From contig NZ_CP020539.1 in the NCBI RefSeq assembly GCF_002080435.1, positions 682,001 through 746,000 on the forward strand: a stretch of DNA of 64,000 bases, written 5' to 3'. The notes under the pieces are model-generated. The model searched no databases, had not been told where the DNA came from, and worked only from the letters and a program-made list of their open reading frames with translations. The stretch's first letter is position 1; each line of letters begins with the position of its first letter. This DNA comes from Sphingobium herbicidovorans (GTDB lineage Bacteria; Pseudomonadota; Alphaproteobacteria; Sphingomonadales; Sphingomonadaceae). Positions 23,753 through 33,186 of this stretch are shown here, piece by piece. The position numbers were made by a program, and so were the translations under genes.

Positions 23753-25455
23753 GCGACCACCACCTCCCGGAACATGCCGGCCGCCATGTGATAGAGCAGA
23801 TGGCAGTGGAAGGCCCATCGGCCCATGGCGTCGGCGGTGACGCGGAAGCTCACCCGCTGGGCGGGCTGGACCACGACCGTATGCTTGCGGACCTGGAAGG
23901 CGCCGTCCGGGCCTTCGACATCGCTCCACATGCCGTGCAGATGCATCGGATGCGCCATCATCGTGTCGTTGACGAAGGTGACGCGCAGCCGCTCGTTTGG
24001 CTTGAAATGAAGCGGCCTGGAATCGTTGAGCTTGATGCCGTCGAGCGACCAGATGAACCGTTCCATATTGCCCGTCAGATGCAGCTCGATGTCGCGCTCG
24101 GGCTCGCGCGGGTCGGGATCGCCGCCCGGCGTGCGCAGATCGGCCAGCGTCAGCACGCGCCAGCCGCGCCCGCGCAGCCCGGCGCCGGGATCGTCGAGAT
24201 TGGTGCGCGGATAGTCGACGCGCATGTCGGTATTGGCGCCATATTCGGTGCGGGCGTGCCGTGCCCTGGCCGGCATCTCGGTCATGCCGTGCCCGGCATG
24301 CGCGTCGCCTCCCATTGCGCCCATCGTCGCCATCGCGCCCATCATGTCGACCGGCTCGAGCCAGGTCCGGGCATCGAGCGGCGGCACGGCTGCCGCCATG
24401 CCCGGGGCCGGTGCGATCGTGCCACGCGCATAGCCGCTCCGATCGATCGCCTGCGCGAAGATGGTGCGGGCGCCGCCCTCGGGCATGGTGAACTCGACGT
24501 CGTAGGTCTCGCCCGGGCCGATCCGGAATTCCTCGACCGTGACCGGCTCGACCGGCTGCCCGTCGGTCGATACGACCGTCAGCTCGACCCCGGGGATCCG
24601 CACGTCGAAGAACGTCGCCGTCCCCGCGCCGACGAAGCGCAGGCGCACGCGCTCGCCGGGCGCGGCGATACCGGTCCAGTTGCCGGCGGGCGGCGCGCCG
24701 TTCATCAGATAGGTGTAGGTCGCGGCAGAGACATCGCTGTAGTCGGTCGGGTTCATCCGCGAGCTGTTCCACATCCGCCGCCGCTCGAGCGCCTTGCCCA
24801 AGCCCATGGTGCCGACATCCTTGAGGAAATCGCCGGCGGTCGGCTGCGCAAAATTATAGTAGCTGCTCTGCTTCTTGAGATTGAGGAAGATCTGCAACGG
24901 CGGCTCGTCCGACCAGTCGCTGAGCACGATGCAATAGTCGCGATCGGGCGCCCGCGCCGTCGGCACCTGTTTTGGCTCCACGATGATCGCTCCATAGAGT
25001 CCCGTCTGCTCGGCGAGCGTGTGAGCGTGATACCAGTAGGTTCCGCTCTGGCGGACCTCGAAGCGATAGGTGAAGGTCTCGCCCGGCGCGATGCCGGCAA
25101 AGCTGATGCCGGGCACGCCGTCCATCTCCGCCGGCACGATGATGCCGTGCCAATGGATGCTCGACATCTCCTTGAGGCCGTTGCGCACACGGAGCGTGAC
25201 CGTGTCGCCTTCGCGCAGGCGCAGGACCGGCGCGGGCACGCTGCCGTTCACGGCGGTCGCGATACGGCGTTTGCCGGTGAAGTTGACTGGCAGCTCGGCG
25301 ATCTCGAGGTCGAACTCGGTCCCGCTAAGCTCGGCGGGCGAGACTGGGGCGGATCGCGCGAGAAGCGCCGGGGCGAAGCCGGCAACCGCGCCGCCGATCG
25401 CCAGCCCCTGGACGAAACGGCGCCGTGCGATCGGCCGGATATGTAAGGGAGACAT
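23749..25455 (-). CDS. copA: periplasmic multicopper oxidase CopA
   Basis: 568 residues with a Tat signal (RRRFVQGLAIGGAVAGF). The cupredoxin copper ligands are all present: HWHG near 98, WYHAH, HPMHLHG and the C-terminal HCHLLYHMAAGM. A Met-rich segment (MGAMATMGAMGGDAHAGHGM) near residue 380 is the extra copper-binding loop of CopA/PcoA. It oxidises Cu(I) to the less toxic Cu(II). The start at 25455 sits 25 bp after adhP. Confidence 0.96.
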   Translation of the reverse strand: MSPLHIRPIARRRFVQGLAIGGAVAGFAPALLARSAPVSPAELSGTEFDLEIAELPVNFTGKRRIATAVNGSVPAPVLRLREGDTVTLRVRNGLKEMSSIHWHGIIVPAEMDGVPGISFAGIAPGETFTYRFEVRQSGTYWYHAHTLAEQTGLYGAIIVEPKQVPTARAPDRDYCIVLSDWSDEPPLQIFLNLKKQSSYYNFAQPTAGDFLKDVGTMGLGKALERRRMWNSSRMNPTDYSDVSAATYTYLMNGAPPAGNWTGIAAPGERVRLRFVGAGTATFFDVRIPGVELTVVSTDGQPVEPVTVEEFRIGPGETYDVEFTMPEGGARTIFAQAIDRSGYARGTIAPAPGMAAAVPPLDARTWLEPVDMMGAMATMGAMGGDAHAGHGMTEMPARARHARTEYGANTDMRVDYPRTNLDDPGAGLRGRGWRVLTLADLRTPGGDPDPREPERDIELHLTGNMERFIWSLDGIKLNDSRPLHFKPNERLRVTFVNDTMMAHPMHLHGMWSDVEGPDGAFQVRKHTVVVQPAQRVSFRVTADAMGRWAFHCHLLYHMAAGMFREVVVA

Positions 25456-25480
25456 GAACTGTACTTTCGCGAAGTCGGGT

Positions 25481-26506
25481 TCAGGCGAGGTCGAGGACGA
25501 TCCGGCCCTCGATGTCGCCATGGTGCATGCGGGAGAAGACGTCGTTGATGTTCTCCAGCTTGTCTGCATGGACCGTGGCCTTGACCTTGCCGTCGCCGGC
25601 GAACGCCAGTGCCTCGAGCAGATCGAGCCGCGTGCCGACGATCGAGCCTCGCACGGTAATGCCGTTCAGCACGGTGTCGAAGATCGACAGCGGGAAGTCG
25701 CCCGGCGGCAGACCATTGAGCGCGACCGTGCCGCCGCGCCGGACCATGCCGAGCGCCTGCTGGAACGCCTTGGGCGAAACGGCGGTGACGAGCGCTCCGT
25801 GCGCGCCGCCTATCGCCTTCTTGAGCGCTGCCGAAGGGTCCTCGCTGTGCGCGTTGACCGTCAGTGTGGCGCCAAGGCGTGTAGCGAGGTCGAGCTTGCT
25901 ATCGTCGATGTCGACCGCGGCCACATTGAGACCCATGGCACGGGCATATTGCACCGCCATGTGGCCGAGCCCGCCGATCCCTGAGACGACCACCCACTCG
26001 CCGGGTCGGGCCTCGGTGGCCTTCAATCCCTTGTAGACGGTGACGCCCGCGCAGAGGATCGGCGCAATGTCGAGGAAGTCGACATTGTCGGGAAGGTGAC
26101 CAACATAGTTGGGATCGGCGAGGACATATTCGGCAAAGCTGCCATTGACCGAATAGCCGGTGTTCTGCTGTTCGTGGCAAAGCGTCTCCCAGCCACCCAG
26201 GCAATGCACGCAATGCCCGCAGGCGGTGTAGAGCCAGGGCACACCGACCCGGTCGCCTTCCTTCACATGGGTGACGCCCGCACCGACGGCGGCGACATGC
26301 CCGACGCCTTCATGGCCAGGAATGAAGGGCGGGTTGGGTTTGACCGGCCAGTCCCCTTCTGCCGCGTGCAGGTCGGTATGGCACACGCCGGTTGCCGCAA
26401 TCTTGACCAGGATCTGCCCGGGGCCGACCGTCGGGATCGGCGCGTCCTCGATGACCAGGGGCTTGCCGAATTCGCGGACGACCGCCGCCTTCATGGTTTT
26501 CGCCAT
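25481..26506 (-). CDS. adhP: zinc-dependent alcohol dehydrogenase AdhP
   Basis: 341-residue medium-chain dehydrogenase. Catalytic zinc ligands: CHTD and GHEGVGH; the structural zinc loop is [19 protein letters not shown]-binding motif [13 protein letters not shown]. Matches ethanol-active AdhP in length and sequence. A strong AAAAGGAG ribosome site precedes the ATG at 26506. It lies between the aldehyde dehydrogenase and copA in one apparent operon; a link between alcohol oxidation and copper resistance is unusual and may reflect aldehyde or quinone stress. Confidence 0.95.
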   Translation of the reverse strand: MAKTMKAAVVREFGKPLVIEDAPIPTVGPGQILVKIAATGVCHTDLHAAEGDWPVKPNPPFIPGHEGVGHVAAVGAGVTHVKEGDRVGVPWLYTACGHCVHCLGGWETLCHEQQNTGYSVNGSFAEYVLADPNYVGHLPDNVDFLDIAPILCAGVTVYKGLKATEARPGEWVVVSGIGGLGHMAVQYARAMGLNVAAVDIDDSKLDLATRLGATLTVNAHSEDPSAALKKAIGGAHGALVTAVSPKAFQQALGMVRRGGTVALNGLPPGDFPLSIFDTVLNGITVRGSIVGTRLDLLEALAFAGDGKVKATVHADKLENINDVFSRMHHGDIEGRIVLDLA

Positions 26507-26532
26507 GTCCGTTTCTCCTTTTGAGCGAGGGG

Positions 26533-28053
26533 TCAGAACAGGCCGAGCGCGTGCTCGTCATAGGAGACGAGCAGGTTCTTGGTCTGCTGATAATGGTCGA
26601 GCATCATCCGGTGATTTTCACGCCCGAAGCCCGACGCCTTGTATCCGCCGAAGGCGGCATGGGCGGGGTACTGGTGATAGCAGTTGGTCCAGACCCGCCC
26701 GGCCTCGATCGCGCGGCCGAGCCGGTAGGCGGTGTTGCCGCTCCGGGTCCAGACGCCCGCGCCAAGACCGTAGGCGGTGTCGTTGGCAAGTGCGATCGCC
26801 TCCTCGACCGTCTTGAAGGTGGTGACCGCCAGGACGGGACCGAAGATCTCCTCCTGGAAGATGCGCATGTGGTTCTGACCCACGAACACGGTCGGCTGTA
26901 CGAAATAGCCCTGGTCGAGCGCACCGCCCGGCAGCGCCCTGGCGCCACCGACCAGACACTGCGCGCCCTCGGCCTTGCCGATATCGATATAGCCCAGGAT
27001 CTTGTGGAGCTGGTCCTCCGACGCCTGCGCGCCGACCTGGACCGACGGGTCGAGCGGATCGCCCTGGCGGATCGCGGCGACGCGCGCCACGGCGCGCTCG
27101 ATGAAGCGGTCGAAGATCGACTCATGGATCAGGGCGCGCGACGGGCAGGTACAGACCTCGCCCTTGTTGAAGGCGAACAAAGTAAAGCCTTCGAGCGCCT
27201 TGTCGAAGAAGGCATCGTCCTCGTCGAGCACGTCCGCCATGAAGATGTTGGGCGACTTGCCGCCAAGCTCCATCGTCTGGGGGATCAGATGGTCCGCCGC
27301 GGCGTGCATGATCTGCTTGCCGGTGACGGTCTCGCCGGTGAACGAGACCTTGGCGATGCGCGGATTGGCGGCGATCGCCTGGCCGACGGTCCGTCCCGGG
27401 CCGGTGACGACATTGAGCACGCCGGGCGGCAGGATGTCGGCGGTGAGCTCGGCGAACATCAGCAAGGTGAGCGGCGTCTGGGATGCGGGCTTGATGACGG
27501 TGCAGTTGCCCGCCGCCAGCGCCGGGGCGATCTTCCACGCCGCCATCAGCAGCGGGAAGTTCCACGGGATGATCTGGCCGACGACGCCGAGCGGCTCGCG
27601 GAAATGATAGGCGATGGTGTCGGCATCGATCGTCGAGATGCCGCCTTCCTCCGCCCGGATGCAGCCGGCGAAGTAGCGGAAATGGTCGATTGCAAGCGGC
27701 ACGTCGGCAGCGCGGGTCTCGCGGATCGGCTTGCCATTGTCGATCGTCTCGGCAAGCGCCAGCAGCTCCAGATTATCCTCGAGCCGGTCGGCGACGCGAT
27801 TGAGAATCCTGGCGCGCTCGGCGGGCGCGATCCTTGCCCATTGATCCTTGGCGGCGTGCGCCGCATCGAGCGCGCGCTCGACATCTTCCGGCGTCGACAG
27901 CGCGAACTCGGCGATCTGGGCGCCATTGATCGGGCTCTTGTCGGCGAAATACTCGCCGCTCGCAGGAGCGCTCCAGCGGCCTCCGATGAAATTATCATAG
28001 CGGTGTCGGAAGGAGGCCGCCGCGTTAATGGTCCCGATCGCCTTCTCGAACAT
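26533..28053 (-). CDS. aldehyde dehydrogenase, NAD-dependent
   Basis: 506 residues of the ALDH superfamily, close to bacterial AldB/ExaC acetaldehyde dehydrogenases ([24 protein letters not shown] at the N-terminus, split here for length). Catalytic Cys in [12 protein letters not shown] (near 300), catalytic Glu in [11 protein letters not shown] (near 263), substrate-Asn region [14 protein letters not shown]. With adhP it can oxidise a short alcohol to the acid. First gene of the leftward ald-adhP-copA-copB-mfs-DUF411 operon. Confidence 0.95.
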   Translation of the reverse strand: MFEKAIGTINAAASFRHRYDNFIGGRWSAPASGEYFADKSPINGAQIAEFALSTPEDVERALDAAHAAKDQWARIAPAERARILNRVADRLEDNLELLALAETIDNGKPIRETRAADVPLAIDHFRYFAGCIRAEEGGISTIDADTIAYHFREPLGVVGQIIPWNFPLLMAAWKIAPALAAGNCTVIKPASQTPLTLLMFAELTADILPPGVLNVVTGPGRTVGQAIAANPRIAKVSFTGETVTGKQIMHAAADHLIPQTMELGGKSPNIFMADVLDEDDAFFDKALEGFTLFAFNKGEVCTCPSRALIHESIFDRFIERAVARVAAIRQGDPLDPSVQVGAQASEDQLHKILGYIDIGKAEGAQCLVGGARALPGGALDQGYFVQPTVFVGQNHMRIFQEEIFGPVLAVTTFKTVEEAIALANDTAYGLGAGVWTRSGNTAYRLGRAIEAGRVWTNCYHQYPAHAAFGGYKASGFGRENHRMMLDHYQQTKNLLVSYDEHALGLF

Positions 28054-28108
28054 AACCTGACTCCATCTCTATCGATGGCCTGACGGAGTAGTCTCTTTGC
28101 CCGGGCGG

Positions 28109-28132
28109 CCTATAAGTAAGTTCCGCAGAAGG
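28109..28132 (-). promoter_or_regulatory. putative shared copper-locus motif upstream of ald-adhP-copAB
   Basis: TATAAGTAAGTTCCGCAG (28111-28128, plus strand), 56 bp from the aldehyde dehydrogenase start, resembles the TATACGTAAGTT words upstream of three other copper-linked genes. It may be an operator or the core promoter of the large cop operon. Confidence 0.4.
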
Positions 28133-28306
28133 TAGTCTGGTATCGGTGTCGCGGGCTTTAAGGGTCGGACACGCCAACGGAGCCGATGAATATTCATCGA
28201 CTCCTGAACCTATTCGCGCACGCCTGATCGGAATTATGCCGAGACAGGCGTTACTCGGCCGAGTCTTCTTTTGGCGAGGGCGGCGATTGGCATTCCAATT
28301 CTGGCG

Positions 28307-28636
28307 TTACGCCCGGGCGCGCTTTAGGCTCACCCAATCGCCTTTCTGAAACGTCCCGTCCCTCACGCGGAAATGAGCGTAATGGTCGTCGAAAATCTGG
28401 TCGACTTCGACATGACCGACAAGGCGGCGGTGGCGCGGCGTTGCGTGATAGACTTCGAGTATCTGCCCGATGTGCGCGCCATCGGCCTTGCCCAGGCAGG
28501 CCACTGTGCCGCCCGCATCCATACGGACGATCTTGCCGCGCATGAACAAGCTATGGCCGATACCCTGTGCGAGGAGCGGCGTGCTGCCAAAGAGCAGAAA
28601 GCCAATAGCAGCACCGACGCCAAGATGATTTCGCAT
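28307..28636 (-). CDS. exported protein, GIGHSLFMRG family (copy 1)
   Basis: 109 residues: signal peptide (NHLGVGAAIGFLLFGSTPLLA), then QGIGHSLFMRGKIVRMDAGG, CLGKADGAHIGQILEVYHA, RLVGHVEVDQIFDDHYAHFRVRDG. A paralogue at 37075-37437 shares QGIGHSLFMRG, GKADGA-x-x-GQ-x-LEVY, QLVGH and IFDDH-AH. The fold looks like a small SH3-like beta domain; His residues may bind metal. Function unknown; both copies sit in copper clusters. Start chosen at the signal peptide. Confidence 0.78.
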   Translation of the reverse strand: MRNHLGVGAAIGFLLFGSTPLLAQGIGHSLFMRGKIVRMDAGGTVACLGKADGAHIGQILEVYHATPRHRRLVGHVEVDQIFDDHYAHFRVRDGTFQKGDWVSLKRARA

Positions 28637-28720
28637 CGCTGTTTCCTCTGTCACGTCAGACGCTCGGACCCGGTTTTGAAGGCCGGGAGCACGGGCGACG
28701 CTGGGCATCGTCAAAGAACT

Positions 28721-28747
28721 GGCCCGCCGCGGGGGCGGCGGCGGGCC
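28721..28747 (-). terminator. GC-rich hairpin after the Met/His-rich gene
   Basis: Perfect 10-bp stem GGCCCGCCGC / GCGGCGGGCC around a 7-base loop, 38 bp past the stop at 28785. In the minus direction it is followed by AGTTCTTTG, a weak U-rich tail, so it may act as a terminator for that gene. Confidence 0.5.
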
Positions 28748-28784
28748 CTCAGCCCCGGGGGGTGTTTTATCGGGGCTGGAAACT

Positions 28785-29186
28785 TCACATGTCGCTCATC
28801 GGCTTGTCGGCCATGGGCTTGGCGGTCTTCTTCTTCGCCGCCGGCTTGGCCTTCTTCATCGGCATCTTGCAGCAGCCACTCTTCGCCTTACCGGCCATGC
28901 CCGAGCCGTTCGATGCAGGCGAGCCGCCGGACATGCCGGCCATCCCCGACATGCCCTGTTGATCCTGCTGGGCCGGTTGCCCCTGCTGCTTCTGCGCGCC
29001 GGCCTGATGATCCTTCATCATCTGATCGTGCATCTGCTGCCCGCCATGATCCATGCCCTGCTGGTGGGCATGGGCCGGCGCAGTCTGCGCGGGCGCGGGC
29101 GTCGACTGGGCGAGAGCGGTGCCGGCGGCGAAGGTTAGCGTCGCGAAGAGGCTGACGGGCGCCGCGAGAAATGTCGTCTGTCGCAT
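28785..29186 (-). CDS. Met/His/Lys-rich exported protein
   Basis: 133 residues: signal peptide (APVSLFATLTFAAGTALAQ), then a low-complexity segment with metal-binding words (GMDHGGQQMHDQMMKDHQ; GMSGMAGMSGG; SGCCKMPMKKAK) and a Lys/Pro/Met tail. Such Met/His clusters bind Cu(I)/Ag(I) in the periplasm. The TATACGTAAGTT motif lies 89 bp upstream. No enzyme domain. The start is at the signal peptide; a longer frame upstream is not credible. Confidence 0.75.
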   Translation of the reverse strand: MRQTTFLAAPVSLFATLTFAAGTALAQSTPAPAQTAPAHAHQQGMDHGGQQMHDQMMKDHQAGAQKQQGQPAQQDQQGMSGMAGMSGGSPASNGSGMAGKAKSGCCKMPMKKAKPAAKKKTAKPMADKPMSDM

Positions 29187-29274
29187 TGAGGGTCTCCGAG
29201 TGTTCTTCCTGTTGCCCGATCGACGTTCCGATCCCGGCAATTCCGAAGCTTCAATGCTGCTAGCGAGACGCTGT

Positions 29275-29298
29275 CTGTATACGTAAGTTACGAATCGA
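29275..29298 (-). promoter_or_regulatory. shared copper-locus motif
   Basis: CTGTATACGTAAGTTACGAA starts at 29275, 89 bp from the start of the Met/His-rich gene transcribed leftward. The first 12 bases are identical to those at 29902. The rest of the 318-bp gap (29187-29504) shows no gene, only this site and a terminator hairpin. Confidence 0.5.
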
Positions 29299-29410
29299 AA
29301 TCCGATCGGCCGTGTGCCTGCTGGAGCAGGCGCGTAAAATGATGATCCGGGATCGATCAAAAATGTGACCCGGCCTGGTTTTCTCGTCCTGAGACCGGCC
29401 AGAAAAGCGA

Positions 29411-29438
29411 TTGGCCCGCCGTGGGAACGGCGGACCAA
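29411..29438 (-). terminator. Rho-independent-type terminator
   Basis: Stem TTGGCCCGCCGT / ACGGCGGACCAA around GGGA. On the minus strand it follows the gene ending at 29505 and is followed by TCGCTTTTCT, a short U-rich tail, as expected for intrinsic termination. Confidence 0.6.
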
Positions 29439-29504
29439 GGCTTCGGTTGAAAGCGGCCATGATCTTGTCCGTCAACCTTGTCGTCTGATGGAATGATGGC
29501 AGGG

Positions 29505-29795
29505 TCAGCAACCACCGTCCGACCTGTGTGACATGCCGGAGGCGCCGTCCTGGTCCTGCGAATCCCGCATCGCCATTCGATAGCCCTGCATCATCTGGCC
29601 GTGCATCTGCTCCTTACCGTGAGCCATGCCCTGCATGTGGGCAGGATCGGGCTGGGCAGGCGCCGGCCTGGCCTTGAGGGTCTCCTCAAGATCGGGCATG
29701 CCCGGCGGCATCCCGTCCGCCAGCACCGGTCCGGCACTGACGGCGAGGAAGCCGAGAGCTGCGAGCGAAGCGATCATTGCCGTCTTCTTGCGCAA
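29505..29795 (-). CDS. small Met/His-rich exported protein
   Basis: 96 residues with a signal peptide (MIASLAALGFLAVSAGPVLA) and a mature part containing MPPGMPDLEE, HMQGMAHGKEQMHGQMMQGY and a final MSHRSDGGC. The Met/His spacing resembles the metal-rich regions of the neighbouring 133-residue protein and of CopB, suggesting copper binding. A copy of the TATACGTAA motif lies 107 bp upstream. Not a named family. Confidence 0.72.
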   Translation of the reverse strand: MRKKTAMIASLAALGFLAVSAGPVLADGMPPGMPDLEETLKARPAPAQPDPAHMQGMAHGKEQMHGQMMQGYRMAMRDSQDQDGASGMSHRSDGGC

Positions 29796-29901
29796 GTATC
29801 CATTCCTTCAAGTCTGGGTTTCTCGTTCGATCGAGCATATGCCCGGTCGATTGTCGCCCCTTCCGGAGCTTGCCCGTGAAATGGTGTCACCTTCCGCCTT
29901 G

Positions 29902-29925
29902 CTGTATACGTAATGTGCGAAGTCC
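29902..29925 (-). promoter_or_regulatory. shared copper-locus motif
   Basis: CTGTATACGTAATGTGCGAA starts at 29902, upstream of the 96-residue Met/His-rich gene. The 12-base core is identical to the site at 29275. Confidence 0.5.
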
Positions 29926-30023
29926 GTCTCTGAGATGGCCATAAATTATCGCACTGGCATCGTTGTTGTGCCGATGTGTAACTATGGTTCGGACTCGAGA
30001 GCAGGACAGGTCGGCAACAGTGA

Positions 30024-31336
30024 CTAATCCATGGCGGCCAGCAGACGCTCGAGAGGAATAGTGGCAAAAGTGGTGAAGCTGTCAGCAATGGCATAAGGCA
30101 GTACCAGCACCCGATTATGTACCATCGCGCCGCAGCTGTAGGCTACGTTTGGCACATAACCTTCGCGCTCATCCATGTCCGACCGCAAAAGCGGTAGCTT
30201 CGTCCGCGCCAGCAGCTTCGAGGGATCGTCACGGTCCAGCAGGCACGCCCCGATGCAATAGTTCCGAACGGCGCCGACTCCATGAGTTACGACCAGCCAG
30301 CCTTCGTCGATCTCGATCGGCGATCCGCAATTACCGATCTGGACAAACTCCCAAGGCCAGCGAGGTTCGATGGCTTTCGCTCCGCCACTCCAGTCGTGAA
30401 TGTCCGCGGACGTCAGGAACCAGATATTTTCGTTATCCTCGCGCCCAAGCATGGCAAAGTGCCCGGCAATGCGTCGGGGGAAAAGCGCCATGCCCTTGCT
30501 ACCGGTGGCATCCCCACGCAGCGGTCTGAGTTCGAATGTCCGGAAGTCCGGCGTGGACAACAACTCCTGCCGGACGGACTGGCCGCTAAATGCCGTATAT
30601 GTACCGAAATAGGTGGCTCGGCCATCGTCGTCCAGGAAGCGGACCAAGCGAAGGTCTTCGATGCCACCACGCTGGCTGGGGTTGTCGGAAAGATCACGAT
30701 CTCCGAGAGATCGTGGCTGCCATCGCACTTGATCCGAATGCCCGCGTCCGGCCCGTCCTCGCCGGAGATGTTTTCAGTCTCCAGCACGAGCGGCATGGGG
30801 CTCGGAGGATTGATTGCTATGGTTCCGTCCGCGGCGCAAAACCCGGTGCGAAAGGTGACGGAGGAGATATGCCCCTCGCCCACGCCTCGCAGGGAAAGAA
30901 TGAATCGGAGAGAGTTTTCAGGTACAGCAGACTGGTCAGGATGCAGGACGATGCTCGGATTGAAAAGCGCTGCTGCCTCATAGGAATATTCGTTGCAAAA
31001 ATGGGCACCGATCAAGAGCGCCTGTTCATGGGTGACCTCGCAATCACAGACGATGATGCCATCAACCTCGTGGAACCGCCGCAAAAACAGGGACGGAACC
31101 TCACGATGCCTTCCCGAGAAATCATCAAGAATGCGTTGCAACTCATCGTGGAGCGATGCTGGGTCGAGCGCCAGGACGCGGTCGGCGATGCGCTGCGCAC
31201 GTGGCTGATCCGGTACCGCATATTTATAGGTTTCCGTCGACGGCATATAGGGTCTGATCACTACCCTTGCTGGATTGGGGCGGAGCAATTCGGGTAGCCG
31301 GTTGACAAATTCGGCGGTTGACACTGACTTCTCCAA
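30024..31336 (-). pseudogene. GH130-like glycosidase/phosphorylase, frameshifted
   Basis: Two overlapping frames together give about 436 residues. The N-terminal frame has RVVIRPYMPSTE, QRILDDFSGRH and NPSIVLHPDQS; the second has RGGIEDLRLVRFLDDDGRATYFGTYTAFSG and later EGWLVVTHGVGAVRNYCIGACLLD and EREGYVPNVAYSCGAM. The GIEDxR and the five-bladed propeller repeats fit GH130 beta-mannoside phosphorylase/DUF377 proteins. The frame changes near 30700 within GATCTCTCGGAGATCGTGAT, where a short repeated word makes an indel likely. The TTG at 31336 is the apparent start. Its relation to copper is unclear. Confidence 0.72.
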
Positions 31337-31578
31337 TACAGATCGACCGTGGAGCGTTCACGCAATCGTAAAGATGGTGCTCGGCATTACCCGACTATCG
31401 GGTGGCGGCACGGAAGGCTCCGGCGATGGCGGGTGCGATGATTTCCGCCGTTGCCGGATACTCGGACTTTGTGCCACGTGCCATGATCGCTGTCCTGGCG
31501 TAGTTGTCGGACACACAAGCTGTGACCGGGGGCTCTGGCCTGAACGTGACTATGTGGGGCACGTGCGAAGCGCGCCGC

Positions 31579-32016
31579 TCAGCTCGACATGTCCGCCATC
31601 GTTCGGCAGCTCGCCGCGCATTTCTTGCAGGTGGCCGAGCAACGCGCGATCCGCTGGTCCGCGCTATGGCGTCCGCATTCCTCGGCGCAGCGCTCGCAAG
31701 CGTCGGCGCAGGCGCGGCAGACGATGCGGTGCAGGGCAGATTCCCGCAGCATCGAGTTGGCAGTCGCCTGGCACAGTTCCGCACAGTCGTTCAGCATGGC
31801 GATCAGCGACGCCGTAGCTGACGCGCCGCCTTGCTTCGTCAGCCAAGCGGCGGTTTCCAGGCACATGCGGTGCGAAGCCACGCAATCGTCGATGCAGTCC
31901 GTCATCGACATCGCCATCCCTTCCATTCGATGCTGCTGCGCCGCCGCCGGCGCAGCCAGCGTTCCGGCGGCGGCAAGGCCGGCGCCCGCCATCAGCAATT
32001 CGCGTCTCTCGATCAT
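31579..32016 (-). CDS. four-helix-bundle copper storage protein (Csp1-like)
   Basis: 145 residues with a Tat-like signal (ERRELLMAGAGLAAAGTLAAP). The mature protein carries Cys repeats on helices: DCIDDCVASHRMCLE, LNDCAELCQATA, HRIVCRACADACERCAEECGRH, ARCSATCKKCAASC. This is the DUF326/Csp1 pattern, in which a four-helix bundle stores many Cu(I) ions through Cys pairs. It is the last gene of the CueR-headed operon. Start at 32016; a longer frame upstream is possible. Confidence 0.92.
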   Translation of the reverse strand: MIERRELLMAGAGLAAAGTLAAPAAAQQHRMEGMAMSMTDCIDDCVASHRMCLETAAWLTKQGGASATASLIAMLNDCAELCQATANSMLRESALHRIVCRACADACERCAEECGRHSADQRIARCSATCKKCAASCRTMADMSS

Positions 32017-32033
32017 GATGCGCCTTCCATCTG

Positions 32034-32477
32034 CTATCGCTTGAGCGCTGTGCCGCATCCGGCGGCCTCAGCCGTAGCCGGCGACCCATCCGACGCCGCA
32101 CGCGCCTTCTCCCGCGCCATCCGGGTTTCCTCCCAGGGCCAGTGGCCGTTGATCTCGACCCCGAGCGAGATGCTCAGGAAGGTCCGCACCAGCACAAGCC
32201 CGGCCAGCACGATGAGATCGTCGAGCGTCGGGTTGATCACCAGCGACTTGACGATGTCGCCGGCGACCAGAAATTCCAGGCCGAGCAGGATGCTGCGGCC
32301 GAGCGCCGATCGGAACGCGCTATAGGCCTCGGTTCGGTCGCCCGCCCTCGCCCGCCGCGCAAACAGAAAGGTTGCGAGCCCCGCGCCGACCAGGATGGTC
32401 AGCGTGCCCGCCAGTTCCAGGCCGATCACCGCAAGCCGGAAGAAGGCGCTCAGCCAGTCGGCCTCAATGGTGATCAT
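32034..32477 (-). CDS. DUF1622 membrane protein
   Basis: 147 residues with three hydrophobic helices (LAVIGLELAGTLTILVGAG; ILLGLEFLVAGDIVKSLV; LIVLAGLVLVRTFLSISLG) and the DUF1622 pattern ALGRSILLGLEFLVAGDI followed by NPTLDDL. Function unknown. The C-terminal WPWEETRMAREKAR is cytosolic and charged. It overlaps the multiheme cytochrome gene by 14 bases, so it is part of the same operon. Confidence 0.88.
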   Translation of the reverse strand: MITIEADWLSAFFRLAVIGLELAGTLTILVGAGLATFLFARRARAGDRTEAYSAFRSALGRSILLGLEFLVAGDIVKSLVINPTLDDLIVLAGLVLVRTFLSISLGVEINGHWPWEETRMAREKARAASDGSPATAEAAGCGTALKR

Positions 32478-33186
32478 ACCAGCCTCGCTTGCGGATATTG
32501 TTGAAGCTGTCGGTGGCGTGACAGGCATAGCATTGGTCGACGCGCGCTTTCGATCCGGCTGCGCGCTGCGAGACCATGCTGAAATGCTCCATGAAGTGAC
32601 TGGGCGGCGCCTTGTGGCACTCGGCGCACTGCGTCGAATTGACCGATGGATGGCGGTAATTGGCGATCTTCCAGCTGTCGGTCTTGTGACAGCTCGCGCA
32701 GTCGGTGCCGAACAGGCCCTGGTGCGGATCGCGGAACGCATGGCAGCTCGCGCAATTGAGCGCGGTCTCGGGGGTCAGGCTTCGAGTGTTTGTCGACATG
32801 CCCGCCGAAGGCTGCCGCCACTTTGCCATGTCGAGCAAGGCGGCGTGATCCATGCGGATGATGCCGCGCTCTCCCTCATGTTCGACGTGGCAGGAGGTGC
32901 ACTGCGTCGCTTTCGCGTGGAACTGCGTCGACTGCTTCGTCCCGAAATCCGTGCCCGCATGGCAGGTGAGACAGGTCCGGGTTTCGACGCCCTTGCCCGG
33001 CGTGTGGCAGGCCGTGCATTGGCCGGCGAAGGACTGGTGGGCGCTCGAGAGCGGGCCGGGCGCTACGAGCTGCGCCACCAGGCCGGCATCCCTCGGCGCG
33101 TCCGATCGCATCCGGATCGCGACCGCGGCGACCATCACCAGCAGGGCTGCGATGAAGACGGCATAGGAAAGACGCTGCCAGCTCAT
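32464..33186 (-). CDS. membrane-anchored seven-heme cytochrome c
   Basis: 240 residues. After an N-terminal anchor (SYAVFIAALLVMVAAVAIRM), seven CxxCH heme sites are visible: CTACH, CLTCH, CTSCH, CASCH, CASCH, CAECH and CYACH, spread along the periplasmic part with the c3/NapC-like spacing. It should carry electrons in the periplasm. ATGA-type overlap with the upstream membrane gene couples it to that partner. No catalytic domain is attached. Confidence 0.92.
   Translation of the reverse strand: MSWQRLSYAVFIAALLVMVAAVAIRMRSDAPRDAGLVAQLVAPGPLSSAHQSFAGQCTACHTPGKGVETRTCLTCHAGTDFGTKQSTQFHAKATQCTSCHVEHEGERGIIRMDHAALLDMAKWRQPSAGMSTNTRSLTPETALNCASCHAFRDPHQGLFGTDCASCHKTDSWKIANYRHPSVNSTQCAECHKAPPSHFMEHFSMVSQRAAGSKARVDQCYACHATDSFNNIRKRGWYDHH

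Noticed and set aside
23788..25446. 552-codon plus-strand frame
   Set aside because: Antisense shadow of copA; composition is His/Arg/Gly-rich with no domain.
26521..28083. 520-codon plus-strand frame
   Set aside because: Complement of the aldehyde dehydrogenase; the minus strand has clear catalytic motifs.
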